A DNA stretch of 59,783 nucleotides, taken from assembly GCA_902779535.1 (NCBI GenBank), contig CACZBX010000011.1, forward strand, positions 1-59,783. Direction: 5' to 3'. The translations under genes and the position numbers were made by a program. The stretch's first letter is position 1. The number at the start of each line of letters is the position of its first letter. Positions 33,980-44,060 of this stretch are shown here, piece by piece. This DNA is from an uncultured Bacteroidales bacterium. Its GTDB lineage: Bacteria > Bacteroidota > Bacteroidia > Bacteroidales > Bacteroidaceae. The notes under the pieces were generated by a model that saw only the letters and a list, made by a program, of their open reading frames with translations, ran no database searches and had not been told where the DNA came from.

Positions 33980-35272
33980 ATGGAGATACAAACAATATAT
34001 CAATATTTTGAAGAATGCGGAGTCGTAACGACCGATTCCCGCCAATGTCCGGAAGGTTCGATGTTCTTTGCATTGAAAGGTGCCTCCTTCAATGGAAATG
34101 CCTTTGCTGAGGCTGCTCTGGAGAAAGGATGCAAATATGCAGTTGTTGATGAAGAGCAGTACGTAAAGGGCAACCCTCGTATCATCTTGGTAGATGATGT
34201 CTTGACCACTTTACAGCAGTTGGCGAATTTTCATCGTCGCAGATTAGGCATTCCTATTATTGGTATTACCGGGACGAATGGCAAGACAACGACCAAAGAA
34301 CTGATTGCTGCTGTGTTGCGAAAGAAATATCAAGTTTTGGCAACTGAAGGAAATCTGAATAATCATATTGGTGTACCATTGACTTTATTGAAACTGTCTG
34401 GTTCGCATGAGATGGCGGTTGTGGAAATGGGAGCAAGCCATCCAGGTGATATCAAGGAATTGGTTGACATTGCTGAGCCCGACTATGGTATGATCACGAA
34501 TGTGGGAATGGCACATCTGGAAGGCTTCGGCTCGTTTGAAGGCGTGGTAAAGACGAAGTGCGAGTTATATGATTTTTTACGTGAGCATGGTAAGCATATC
34601 ATCTTTATGGATCAGGGAAATGAGCATCTGAAAGCTCATTCAAATGGCTTGACAGTTGTTCCGTATGGGACAGAAGCTGAAGGACTTTTTGTTAAAGGAA
34701 CATTGGGCCCTTGCGAGCCGTTCCTCACTTTCAAGTGGATGAATGAAGGGGAAGAATATCATGTGAAGACCCATCTGATAGGATCTTATAACCTGAAGAA
34801 TGCCTTGGCCGCAATCGCGATTGGCCGGTATTTTGATGTTCCTTCAACAGCTATTTGTGAAGCGATAGAGGAATATGTACCTCATAACAACCGTTCCCAA
34901 TTGACGGAGACTGAACACAATCATCTGGTGGTGGATGCCTATAATGCCAATCCTACCAGTATGAGGGCAGCGTTGGATAATTTCCGTATCATGAATGTTC
35001 CTCACAAGATGGTTATTCTGGGCGATATGCGGGAACTGGGTACCAGCAGCACCGAGGCTCATCAAAATGTTGTTGATTATTTGTCGGCTTGTGGTTTCGA
35101 ACGTATCATCTTAGTCGGAGAGGAATTTGGAAAAGTAAACAATGGATATGAACATTATCCTGATGTCAATGCCTTGAAAGAAGTGATTCAGCAACATCTT
35201 CCGCAAGATATGTACATCCTCATCAAAGGCTCGAACAGCATGAAACTGGCTCAACTACAAGAAATACTATAA
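33980..35272 (+). CDS. murF: UDP-MurNAc-tripeptide:D-Ala-D-Ala ligase MurF
   Basis: 430 residues. The Mur ligase N-terminal domain (VVTTDSRQCPEGSMFFALKG) and the central ATP-binding domain with GITGTNGKTTTKELIAAVL, VVEMGASHPGDIKELVDIAE and HNNRSQLTE are clear. The C-terminal domain has VVDAYNANPTSMRAALDNF and GDMRELG. It adds D-Ala-D-Ala to the peptidoglycan precursor in the cytoplasm. It stands alone rather than in a dcw cluster, with its own promoter element and terminator. Confidence 0.96.
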   Translation: MEIQTIYQYFEECGVVTTDSRQCPEGSMFFALKGASFNGNAFAEAALEKGCKYAVVDEEQYVKGNPRIILVDDVLTTLQQLANFHRRRLGIPIIGITGTNGKTTTKELIAAVLRKKYQVLATEGNLNNHIGVPLTLLKLSGSHEMAVVEMGASHPGDIKELVDIAEPDYGMITNVGMAHLEGFGSFEGVVKTKCELYDFLREHGKHIIFMDQGNEHLKAHSNGLTVVPYGTEAEGLFVKGTLGPCEPFLTFKWMNEGEEYHVKTHLIGSYNLKNALAAIAIGRYFDVPSTAICEAIEEYVPHNNRSQLTETEHNHLVVDAYNANPTSMRAALDNFRIMNVPHKMVILGDMRELGTSSTEAHQNVVDYLSACGFERIILVGEEFGKVNNGYEHYPDVNALKEVIQQHLPQDMYILIKGSNSMKLAQLQEIL

Positions 35273-35274
35273 AG

Positions 35275-35303
35275 AAGAGGGCATCTCATTGGGATGCCCT
35301 CTT
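35275..35303. terminator. Terminator, murF / SDR gene
   Basis: 11-bp stem (AAGAGGGCATC with its complement, extendable by a T-G pair) with a 7-base loop and a T-run after it. It can serve both convergent genes. Confidence 0.8.
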
Positions 35304-35312
35304 TTCTATTAA

Positions 35313-36074
35313 TTATTTCCTATAAACTATGGTTCCGGTAGCCTGATTGGTTGGTAATACCAATACTTCGGCAATCTGCATATAGTCGGGAACGGAAGCT
35401 GTCCAATAAACCACTTCGGCAATATCGTCGCCATTGAGGGGATGAATGCCTTGATAGACCTTGTCGGCGACTGCTTTGTCTCCACGGTAGCGTGTTACCG
35501 AGAAATTTGTCTCAACCAACCCTGGCTTGATGTTGGTGACGCGTAGAGGTGTGTCAACCAAATCAATTCGTAAACCATCTGAAAGCATCTTTACAGCAGC
35601 TTTTGTGGCACAATAAACGCTTCCTCCGGGATAAGTATAGTCTCCGGCAATGGAACCGATATTGATGATGTGTCCGCGTCCTCTTTCCACCATACCAGGA
35701 ACGACCAATCGTGTCATCGCTAACAATCCTTTGATGTTCGTATCAAGCATGATTTCCCATTCGTCCAAATTACCTTCCCATTCTTTATCCACGCCAAATA
35801 CCAGTCCGGCATTATTGACGAGCACATCAATCTGTTTGAACGATTCAGGTAATTGGCCCAAAGCAGTTTGTGCTGCTTGTCGGTCACGTACATCGAAGAG
35901 GGCGGTATGTACCTCGGCATGATATGCTGTTGTCAATTCTTGTTTAATAGCATCCAGCTTATCTTGTTTTCTACCATTCAAGATTATCTTATATCCGTTC
36001 TGTGCAAACTTTCGGGCACAGCCAAGTCCGATACCAGAGGTGGCTCCTGTAATTAAAACTGTTTTCTTTTCCAT
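35313..36074 (-). CDS. Short-chain dehydrogenase/reductase (YdfG-like)
   Basis: 253 residues, a classical SDR. The cofactor motif is TGATSGIGLGCARKFAQNGY, the NNAG motif appears in VLVNNAGLVFGVDKEW, the catalytic Ser is in INIGSIAGDYTYPGGSVYCA, and Tyr-x3-Lys is YCATK. The sequence resembles the YdfG branch, NADP-dependent 3-hydroxy acid (serine/allo-threonine) dehydrogenases, but substrate cannot be assigned from motifs alone. Cytoplasmic and monocistronic. Confidence 0.87.
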   Translation of the reverse strand: MEKKTVLITGATSGIGLGCARKFAQNGYKIILNGRKQDKLDAIKQELTTAYHAEVHTALFDVRDRQAAQTALGQLPESFKQIDVLVNNAGLVFGVDKEWEGNLDEWEIMLDTNIKGLLAMTRLVVPGMVERGRGHIINIGSIAGDYTYPGGSVYCATKAAVKMLSDGLRIDLVDTPLRVTNIKPGLVETNFSVTRYRGDKAVADKVYQGIHPLNGDDIAEVVYWTASVPDYMQIAEVLVLPTNQATGTIVYRK

Positions 36075-36102
36075 AATCTTTTGATTGAGTCATGTATTAT
36101 GA

Positions 36103-36110
36103 CAAATATA
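36103..36110 (-). promoter_or_regulatory. Putative -7 element for SDR gene
   Basis: Minus-strand TATATTTG, 28 bases before the ATG at 36074; no -33 match. Confidence 0.45.
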
Positions 36111-36234
36111 CGTAAAACATCTGCTACGAAACATATAAAAAAGTTAGAAAACAGCCTTTTTTGTTTAATTTAACGGTTTAAAAAGCCGTATTATGGTATA
36201 TCTTTTGTTTCTTTATAAAAAATAGCGAACTAAG

Positions 36235-39200
36235 ATGAAACGTGTTTTATTTTTTATTGTAGTTATGTCGAGTTTATTTAGTTTACACAGTAATGCTCAG
36301 ACCTATCAGTCACTATGGAAGAGTGTAGAAGAATATGAGAAGAAAGACTTACCCAAGTCGGCTTTGAGCTTGGTCCAGAAAATATATGATAAGGCTGAGA
36401 AAGAACAACAAGTTCCTCAGATGATGAAGGCTTTCCTTACCGGTATGGGCTATCGTCATCGGATTTCCCGTGACAGCCTAAAGGTGGATAAGGAGAGATT
36501 GTTGGAATGGGCGGATACAACCGCCGATAAGGCTGACCAGGCTGTACTTTATTCTATCTGGGCTGACATGGCGATGGGGGATGATGTGAAGTTGGCCTTT
36601 GACAAGTTGATGCTTTCGGTTGCAGATGTAAAATCATTAAAGAAGATTTCCGCGTCAGATTACGACCCTCTGGTGGGATCGGGTCCTACCAGTATAGATT
36701 ATTTCAATAATAATTTGTATGAGTTTTTGGCTCGGAGAGCCATTTCTATCTTAGAAGAACATCGTTGGGATGCTTCCCGAGTGGGGAACCAGACCGAATT
36801 CTTGCCGAAGAATATCCATGACTTTGAGTCCTTGTTGAAGGCAAAGATAGAGCCAGCTAGCGACTGTGATGTCAATGCGGCTGTCGTGCAAACTTATCAG
36901 GCGATGTTGGAAACGTACGATAATGGGAAAGAGCGTTCGGCATGGTTGCTGACGGCCTTGGACTTCCTTAAATATCTTCGTGGAACATTCCCTTCCTTTA
37001 TGGATGAGGGGCAACGGATTGCTCTTTATAAAAAATGGATAGCAAATTATCCTTCCGAAAAGGCCTTACCGGATGTTTATCTGGCTTATTGTAATGAGTC
37101 CACATTGCAGAATGAACAGCCAAAGGAGCGTTTGGAACTTGCCCGAGAAGCGATGAGAAAGTTTCCTAACTATGAAAATATCAATGCGTTTAAGAACATA
37201 CAAGGTATGATTCTCGCACCGTCGCTCAACTTGTCGGTACCGGCTTCGTATCCGCAATCAGTTACGGATGTGAATATCTCATACCAAAATGTGACGGGCG
37301 TGAAATTATCTATATATAAGGTTCGGGTACCTGTCCATTCATCAGTCCTGTTCGAGCAGGCCGAGACGGTATTGGCTAGTCATGCAACATTATATCGTGA
37401 AGAGCACTTCGACCTGGAGCCTACATCCGACTATAAAGAGAAATCAACAGTCGTTCATCTTCAGTCACCAGAGTGTGGACTCTATTATATCAGGGCGGTT
37501 CCGGATGGAATGGCGATAAAGAATAGCTATGGGGCTTATTTGCACGTTACTTCCATGAGAGTTCTTTATCGTGCATTGCCGGATAATCGTCAGGAATTAG
37601 TCGTGGTGGATTCGGAATCAGGTCATCCTGTAAAGGATGCCTCAGTAGTGGTATATTCGTTGAACAAAAAGGTATATACGCAAAAAGAGAAAATAAAAGT
37701 AAACGAACAAGGAACCGTCGTGCTACAGGGAGGGAACCGAAACCTCTATGTACATGCAGTGAAGGCAGGAGATGAGTGGATGGACATCGAACATCTTTGG
37801 ACTTCTGTATATCAAAAACAGGAGGAAGCAAAACGTTCCTATAATATCAAATTATTTACAGATCGTTCCATTTATCGGCCTGGACAAATCGTCTATGTGT
37901 CAGGTTTCTTGAATGATCAGTTCAAAGATGATCTTCAGGTGCTGCCTAATCAAAAGATAGAGTTGACCTTGATTGATAGTAATTGGAAGGATGTAGAAAA
38001 ACGGGAAGTAAAAACCAATGAGTTTGGTAGTTTTAGCGACCAGTTCACCCTTCCTTCAGGAGGACTCAACGGACATTTCATGATACGGGCACGGATGACT
38101 GATCGTGCTGCTGTAAATAGTCAGACAACTATCCGCATGGAGGAGTATAAACGGCCTACCTTTGAGGTAACCTTTGATGAAATAAAGGAGCAATACCAAC
38201 AAGGTGATTCCGTTTCGTTGGTAGGCCATGCAAAGACCTTTGCCGGAGTTCCTGTCCAACAGGCTAATGTTCATTATCGGATAGAACGTCGTGATTGGTG
38301 GTTCTTCTCTAATGCTGCAACTTGGGATGGAGATGTGACGACCGATGATGAAGGAAACTTTACGATTCCGGTAAAACTGTTGGTCGAGGATGGTGTTCCA
38401 TTCTATCGTCGTTACTATTCTTTCCGTGTTACGGCAGAGGTAACTTCGATGGGCGGGGAGACACAGACGGGTACGACATCAGTACCGTTGGGAACAACCT
38501 CGCTGATATTACAGATTGGCTGCCTGCCTTCGAATAGAGAGGTCATCAAAGAAAATAAGAATCAGATCTCTTTTGGGGCGTACAACCTATCCCATGAGCC
38601 CATGCAGGTGAAGGTTCACTATGAACTGTTCAAACTTGAAAAGCGTACTCAGGAAGAGCTGGATGCTTTGTCTGCAGAAGAAAAAGCAGAAGGCTATCTA
38701 TATAAAGAGGTAGAAAGGTTGGATGAAGGTGAAAAGGAAGCCAATGCCTTGTGGACTTGGGAGAAACTATTTGAACAGCCTTCAGGCAGATATCGGATAA
38801 AAATTGATGCAGAGGATGCTCAAGGGCGTGTATGCAAGGCATTGGAGGACATACTACTCTTGTCATTGAATGATAAGAAACTACCTGAATACAAGATGGA
38901 TTGGTGGTATCAGACAGGAAATGAGTTCGATAGTTCCAATCCTCCAGCCCTGTATATTGGTAGTAGTGAAGAGAACGTGTATCTGCTGTATGATATATTC
39001 TCTGGGAATCAGCGGGTTGAGTCACGCCGGATGATGATTTCAAATGAGATCATTAAGATCTCTTATCCATACAAGCCTGAATATGGTGATGGTATCCAGG
39101 TTTCATGGGCTTTTGTTAAGAAAGGGGAGTTAGTCAGCAGGAATACAGAGTTTATCCGTCCACGGCCAGACAAAAAACTGACCATGAGATGGAAAGTGTT

Positions 39201-41994
39201 CCGTGATAAATTAATTCCCGGACAACAGGAAGAATGGAGGATGAGTATTGTTGGTACTGATGGAAAGCCGGCCAAAGCAGAAATGTTGGCACTGATGTAC
39301 GATGCCTCGTTGAATAAACTGTATGGTCATTCCATTGATTGGAGTCCGTATTTTGAACGATTTATTCCTCGTTCAATATGGCAGATAAAGAATGTGCAGG
39401 GAGCATCCAGTCATGCTTCAGTTCCATATCACTATCTGGATGAGACGTCGAAACTTTATTCAGAGTTGATGATTCCTTTTACCAGATTCTATGGTCGTAT
39501 CGGGATGTTGGGTACAAAAGGCGTGGTGTATGATATGGCAGCCCCTGTCGCAATGAACGCTTCCATGAAAAGAATGAGTAGAATGGACGACGGCATTGTC
39601 ATGATGGCTGCCGAAGCACAGGAAGAGAAGGCAATGGTTAGCAACCAGGTTACAGATGAGGAAAGTATTCAAGAGGAACAATCCCAGGAGACAGCGGTAA
39701 CAATACGTGAAAACTTCAATGAGACAGCTTTCTTCTATCCACAGTTGCGTACGGATGAAAAAGGCGAGGTGAGCATTGCTTTTACCTTACCTGAGAGCCT
39801 GACACAGTGGAACTTCAAGGCGTTCGCCCATACGCAGTCGATGGACTATGGCGTATTGAATGAAACGGTGACGGCTAGTAAGGATTTTATGCTTCAGCCG
39901 AATATGCCTCGCTTCGTTCGTATCGGTGACGATGCTCATATCACTGCGCAAGTGATGAACCAATCTGAGAGAATGATCAATGGTACCGTCCGTATGGAAC
40001 TCTTGGATCCGGCAACCAACAAGGTTATCCATAAAGAGAGTGTACCTTTCCAAGTGGATGCAGAAAAGACAGCTTCAGTAGATTTCCATTTCGCGGTTAC
40101 TGAACAGTATCCGATGTTGATTGTTCGGCTGGTGGCTGATGGAGGCGCTTTCAGTGATGGTGAACAACATTATTTGCCTGTTCTTTCAAATCGTCAATGG
40201 ATCACAGAAACCATTCCTTTCTATATCAATGGGAAGGGAGAGAAAGCATATTCGTTGGAATCTATATTTAATAAGCATAGCCAAACGGCCACAGGTAAGA
40301 AGATGGCAGTCGAACTAACGGCAAATCCTGCATGGTATGCAGTACAGGCATTGCCTGCCCTCAGTAATCCGGAGAACGAAAGTGTGATCTCATGGGCAGT
40401 TTCCTATTATGCAAATACGTTAGCTCAACATATATCAGATACGCATCCTAGGTTGAGGCAAGTGTTTGAACAATGGAAAGCGGAAGGGAAGGACAAGGAA
40501 TTGCTGATTAGTCAGTTAGAGAAAAACCAAGACCTGAAGAATCTTTTGTTGCAAGAGACCCCATGGGTGCTGGAAGCTGAGTCGGAGGCTGCCCAGAGGC
40601 AACGTGTCTCAACTTTGTTCGATCTCAACGAGATGAGAAATAAGTTAGCAGTTGCCGAGAAAAAACTATTGGAATTGCAAAAAAGTGACGGCGGATGGAG
40701 CTGGTTCGAGGGTATGAAGAGTAATCGGTACATCACCACCTCGGTGATGGAGATGTTATCCCGTTTGCAGATGCTTACAGGTAGGGCCTTTATCGGCGAG
40801 GTTAGTCAGATGGTCAGCCGTGCAATGGATTACTTGCAGAGTGAGGCACGTGAAGAATACGAACGGATGAGGGATTTTGAAAAGAAGAATCCGAAGAGCG
40901 ATCTCTGTCCTTCCGAGAACACGTTGGATTTCTTGTATATCTGGGCGCTGACCCATCGAGATGCAGATCCTGGCAAGCAGACGGGTGAGTTCAAGACTAT
41001 GACGGACTACTTCCTCGACAAGGTTGCTAAACATCCGCATGCCCTTACTATCTATGGGAAAGCCAGAAGTTCGGTTATCTTATCCGACTTCGGGCGGAAA
41101 GAGAAAGCACAGGAATTCTTCCAGTCATTGATGGAATATACTGTTTATACGGATGAGATGGGGCGCTATTATGACTCTCCAAGTGCTTATTATTCCTGGT
41201 GTTCCTACTTGATTCCGACCGAGGTCGCCGCTATCGAGGCCGTAAACCGTTTGACAAAGGATCAGCAGATCATTGATGAGATGCAACGATGGCTCTTGAA
41301 ACAAAAGCAAACGCAAGTATGGGATACACCGATTGCATCGGTCAATGCCGTGTATTCCTTGTTGAATACGGGCGTAAATGATTTATTGGCAAACGAAGGT
41401 GGCGTTCTGGTGAAAGTAGGCAAGACCTTGGTTCAACCATCCCGGAACGATGCTCTGGGTTATGTTAAGCAAACGATCCCAGACAAGGATATGGGTGCAA
41501 GGGAACTCACAATACAGAAGGATACCGACGGTATCATGTGGGGTGCTGTGTATGCTCAGTACTTCGAGGATATGGATAAGGTGGAGGCGGATGGAAAGAA
41601 TCTAACCATTCAAAAGGAATTGTTGAAAGATGGGCAAGTGGTGAATGAAACGACGCCGTTACAGGTTGGGGATAAGTTGACTGTCCGGCTGAAAGTGCAA
41701 TCGGATCGTGACATCGATTTTGTACAGATCAAAGATGAACGGGCTGCTTGTATGGAACCGATCGATGTGCTTTCCGGATATCGTTGGAAAGGTGGCTTGG
41801 GAATGTACCAAAGCACGAAAGATGCATCCACCCTCTTCTTCGTGGATGTGTTCAGAAAAGGTGAGTACGTCATCGAATATCAGGTATATATAAATAGAAA
41901 AGGTGTGTACGGTGCGGGAGCTGCAACCATTCAGTCAGCCTATGCTCCTGAATTTAGTGGAAGAAGTGGTGGACAAGTGATCACTGTGTTATAA
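36235..41994 (+). CDS. Alpha-2-macroglobulin family protein, no thioester
   Basis: 1919 residues with signal peptide MKRVLFFIVVMSSLFSLHSN (AQ follows) and no lipobox. The N-terminal ~330 residues are helical and repeat-like. MG domains follow, with the MG2 hallmark TDRSIYRPGQIVYVSGFLND near 543. A Met-rich segment at about 1100-1135 occupies the bait-region position. The A2M domain begins FFYPQLRTDEKGEVSIAFTL near 1165, and a helical terpenoid-cyclase-like domain spans about 1370-1660 (LELQKSDGGWSWFEGMKSNR). The CxEQ thioester, expected near 1380, is absent; the position reads LSNPENESVISWAVSYYANT. Bacterial A2M proteins are thought to trap foreign proteases in the periplasm or at the surface; without a thioester any trapping would be non-covalent. 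Substrate unknown. Confidence 0.88.
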   Translation: MKRVLFFIVVMSSLFSLHSNAQTYQSLWKSVEEYEKKDLPKSALSLVQKIYDKAEKEQQVPQMMKAFLTGMGYRHRISRDSLKVDKERLLEWADTTADKADQAVLYSIWADMAMGDDVKLAFDKLMLSVADVKSLKKISASDYDPLVGSGPTSIDYFNNNLYEFLARRAISILEEHRWDASRVGNQTEFLPKNIHDFESLLKAKIEPASDCDVNAAVVQTYQAMLETYDNGKERSAWLLTALDFLKYLRGTFPSFMDEGQRIALYKKWIANYPSEKALPDVYLAYCNESTLQNEQPKERLELAREAMRKFPNYENINAFKNIQGMILAPSLNLSVPASYPQSVTDVNISYQNVTGVKLSIYKVRVPVHSSVLFEQAETVLASHATLYREEHFDLEPTSDYKEKSTVVHLQSPECGLYYIRAVPDGMAIKNSYGAYLHVTSMRVLYRALPDNRQELVVVDSESGHPVKDASVVVYSLNKKVYTQKEKIKVNEQGTVVLQGGNRNLYVHAVKAGDEWMDIEHLWTSVYQKQEEAKRSYNIKLFTDRSIYRPGQIVYVSGFLNDQFKDDLQVLPNQKIELTLIDSNWKDVEKREVKTNEFGSFSDQFTLPSGGLNGHFMIRARMTDRAAVNSQTTIRMEEYKRPTFEVTFDEIKEQYQQGDSVSLVGHAKTFAGVPVQQANVHYRIERRDWWFFSNAATWDGDVTTDDEGNFTIPVKLLVEDGVPFYRRYYSFRVTAEVTSMGGETQTGTTSVPLGTTSLILQIGCLPSNREVIKENKNQISFGAYNLSHEPMQVKVHYELFKLEKRTQEELDALSAEEKAEGYLYKEVERLDEGEKEANALWTWEKLFEQPSGRYRIKIDAEDAQGRVCKALEDILLLSLNDKKLPEYKMDWWYQTGNEFDSSNPPALYIGSSEENVYLLYDIFSGNQRVESRRMMISNEIIKISYPYKPEYGDGIQVSWAFVKKGELVSRNTEFIRPRPDKKLTMRWKVFRDKLIPGQQEEWRMSIVGTDGKPAKAEMLALMYDASLNKLYGHSIDWSPYFERFIPRSIWQIKNVQGASSHASVPYHYLDETSKLYSELMIPFTRFYGRIGMLGTKGVVYDMAAPVAMNASMKRMSRMDDGIVMMAAEAQEEKAMVSNQVTDEESIQEEQSQETAVTIRENFNETAFFYPQLRTDEKGEVSIAFTLPESLTQWNFKAFAHTQSMDYGVLNETVTASKDFMLQPNMPRFVRIGDDAHITAQVMNQSERMINGTVRMELLDPATNKVIHKESVPFQVDAEKTASVDFHFAVTEQYPMLIVRLVADGGAFSDGEQHYLPVLSNRQWITETIPFYINGKGEKAYSLESIFNKHSQTATGKKMAVELTANPAWYAVQALPALSNPENESVISWAVSYYANTLAQHISDTHPRLRQVFEQWKAEGKDKELLISQLEKNQDLKNLLLQETPWVLEAESEAAQRQRVSTLFDLNEMRNKLAVAEKKLLELQKSDGGWSWFEGMKSNRYITTSVMEMLSRLQMLTGRAFIGEVSQMVSRAMDYLQSEAREEYERMRDFEKKNPKSDLCPSENTLDFLYIWALTHRDADPGKQTGEFKTMTDYFLDKVAKHPHALTIYGKARSSVILSDFGRKEKAQEFFQSLMEYTVYTDEMGRYYDSPSAYYSWCSYLIPTEVAAIEAVNRLTKDQQIIDEMQRWLLKQKQTQVWDTPIASVNAVYSLLNTGVNDLLANEGGVLVKVGKTLVQPSRNDALGYVKQTIPDKDMGARELTIQKDTDGIMWGAVYAQYFEDMDKVEADGKNLTIQKELLKDGQVVNETTPLQVGDKLTVRLKVQSDRDIDFVQIKDERAACMEPIDVLSGYRWKGGLGMYQSTKDASTLFFVDVFRKGEYVIEYQVYINRKGVYGAGAATIQSAYAPEFSGRSGGQVITVL

Positions 41995-42057
41995 CGTAAA
42001 CGATAACGAGAACGATAACCCAAACGTTAGTTATCGTTCTCGTTTTATGTTTACGTT
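41993..42057. terminator. Bidirectional terminator with GATAACG repeat
   Basis: A 15-bp perfect inner stem (42005-42019 with 42030-42044) and an outer 9-bp stem (41993-42001 with 42049-42057) separate the convergent A2M and ccsA genes. The left arm contains a 19-mer at 42001-42019 that recurs exactly at 55624-55642. Confidence 0.7.
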
Positions 42058-42061
42058 AACA

Positions 42062-42844
42062 TTAGTATGTATGTACGCTCATTCCTTGTGCGGATGGCAA
42101 GTAATTGATTCCCCACCAGCACATCTGCAATAAGATGAATGAAAAGATTGAGACAGCGAAAAGGACGTCTGTATCTTTAACTCTTTGGCGGAGGTGTAGG
42201 TAAAGCAGATAGCTGAACCATGTTGCCAAAGCCCAAGTCTCCTTTGGATCCCATGACCAGTAATCACCCCATGCCTGCTTAGCCCATAATGCTCCCATGA
42301 CCATCCCTAACGTCAGGAAAGCCCATCCAATCCGGATAAGGTTGTCGCAAAGGCTCAGCTCTTGTGGTGTGATGACATGCTTTTTCGGTCGGAACCAGAG
42401 ATAAAGCACAAAGACAGCATTGGCTCCCAATAGGGCATATGCCATCATATAGACAATCACATGAGGGACAAACCATGCACTTTGTAGAGCCGGCATGATC
42501 GCACGATCATGTATCTCAGGCTTGAAAATGTTCACACCAATGAAAACAACTGCCATCAATATGCTGAAAGCCAACAACCACTGATATTTAAACCGTGCAT
42601 ATAGCAAAATACCTATGATTGAGAGGAACAGCGAATACCAAAGTCGGGTTTCTCCCATCGTACGCATAGGAGGGCGGCCTAATGAAATCCACATGCTGAT
42701 GATGAAGACCAAGAAAATGGCTGTACCGATAGAAGAAAGGATGACGGCTGTTCGCTCTTGCTTGCCTTTGAAAGCAAAGAAGATACCACTAATCCAAAAG
42801 ATTATTGATAGCAATGAAATAATAGGTAATTGATCCCAACTCAT
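42062..42844 (-). CDS. ccsA: Cytochrome c biogenesis protein CcsA/ResC
   Basis: 260 residues with about seven to eight hydrophobic helices. The heme-handling WWD motif is present as WGDYWSWDPKETWALATW, flanked by conserved His (VPHVIVYMMAYALLGANAVF). With ResB it forms the system II synthetase that carries heme to the outside of the inner membrane and attaches it to CxxCH motifs. It overlaps the resB stop as ATGA. It is the last gene of the operon that starts with a tetraheme cytochrome at 47946, a natural client. Confidence 0.92.
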   Translation of the reverse strand: MSWDQLPIISLLSIIFWISGIFFAFKGKQERTAVILSSIGTAIFLVFIISMWISLGRPPMRTMGETRLWYSLFLSIIGILLYARFKYQWLLAFSILMAVVFIGVNIFKPEIHDRAIMPALQSAWFVPHVIVYMMAYALLGANAVFVLYLWFRPKKHVITPQELSLCDNLIRIGWAFLTLGMVMGALWAKQAWGDYWSWDPKETWALATWFSYLLYLHLRQRVKDTDVLFAVSIFSFILLQMCWWGINYLPSAQGMSVHTY

Positions 42845-44052
42845 TTCTGATTCTCCTTTCTCCGCCTACCAGCGGTAAAAAACATCAGTACACCTGCCAA
42901 TAAGAGTAGCCATAAGGCTACTTGTACAATGCTGTACCATGCATCATGTACACATTCGAAGATGCTGATGGTACTATATTTCCCTCGTTCAGTATCGTAG
43001 CTGTATTGATATATTTGCCAATAGCCTATTTGTGCAGGGGTGTTCACCTCAATGGCAAGATCCCTCTCGTTGCCTTTCTTATCGACTAGATGAACATCCG
43101 ATTGATAGTGCTTAGGAATGGATGGCGACATGCTCACCATCTCAGTCGGCGTCAGTTGTAACCGTTCAGGCTCGAAGATGAAACTACCACTGGTAATCCA
43201 TCCTTGGCTTGTCGCTTTTGTCAACCGATTGGTTGCGGTTACGAAAGCAGCGGGTGCTGATCCTACATGGCTCATTGCCCTATATCCCACACTGTCGGGC
43301 ATAGCATTAGCCAGGAATTGGTCAACGGTGATGTCCCAATTGCCGAATGTCTTTGATTGTCCGGCTTGTTCAATGGAAAGGAATTGCTTGGAAGCATTCC
43401 GATCTTGCATATTGATTAAGCGTAAGCGAGGAGGATACTCTTCGATCTCAAACTTTTTCAGGGTAATCTCGAACGGTATATCATAAGCCTCACCGGTATC
43501 TTCTACCACTCCAGTGCTGGTTGGCTTATTCAGTGATGCAGTTAATTCGATGAATTTCTTGTCTGCACTCCCAAAGATGCCTGCTGTCAGGATGACGAAA
43601 ACACATAGATGCGAGAGGACAGAGACCCATTTCTTCTGTTTGATGTGTGCAAAGTCATTGATCACACCTAACCCTAAAGTTGAGGTAAAATAAAGTAGCA
43701 GCAGATTAAAGCCCCACGATGAGGTCATGCGGGTAAAGCCAATCTTACTGAGGAATCCGGTCGCTTCGCTATTTTGTGCAATGGAACCGAAGAAGATGGT
43801 GATGAGAACCATTGACGCCAACGCACTGACACATGCATAGTGATCGTATAACTTTCTCAAAGCAGGATATTTGTCGGAAAGATAATAGATCAGATACAAT
43901 AGGTATGCATAGAAAAGTGCGGCAATCACACTCCAGGGGTAATGCAGAAATGCATTATTCAAGTCCCCTATACAAAGCTGAAGCGCTGTGCCTGCTAAGA
44001 AAATGCAGGCACAGCGCATAAAAGCTTTCTTATAACCCCACGAAGTAGCCAT
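42841..44052 (-). CDS. resB: Cytochrome c biogenesis protein ResB
   Basis: About 403 residues from ATG 44052 (MATSWGYKKAFMRCACIFLA). The frame is open to ATG 44076, which would overlap the previous gene by 16 bases. Several N-terminal helices (SVIAALFYAYLLYLIYYL; LLLLYFTSTLGLGVINDF) precede a large extracytoplasmic domain rich in beta strands (PFEITLKKFEIEEYPPRLRL; NWDITVDQFL), and a final helix is near the C-terminus. This is the ResB/Ccs1 layout. The overlap with ccsA (42841-42844) indicates coupled synthesis. Confidence 0.87.
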   Translation of the reverse strand: MATSWGYKKAFMRCACIFLAGTALQLCIGDLNNAFLHYPWSVIAALFYAYLLYLIYYLSDKYPALRKLYDHYACVSALASMVLITIFFGSIAQNSEATGFLSKIGFTRMTSSWGFNLLLLYFTSTLGLGVINDFAHIKQKKWVSVLSHLCVFVILTAGIFGSADKKFIELTASLNKPTSTGVVEDTGEAYDIPFEITLKKFEIEEYPPRLRLINMQDRNASKQFLSIEQAGQSKTFGNWDITVDQFLANAMPDSVGYRAMSHVGSAPAAFVTATNRLTKATSQGWITSGSFIFEPERLQLTPTEMVSMSPSIPKHYQSDVHLVDKKGNERDLAIEVNTPAQIGYWQIYQYSYDTERGKYSTISIFECVHDAWYSIVQVALWLLLLAGVLMFFTAGRRRKENQK

Positions 44053-44060
44053 AATGAATC

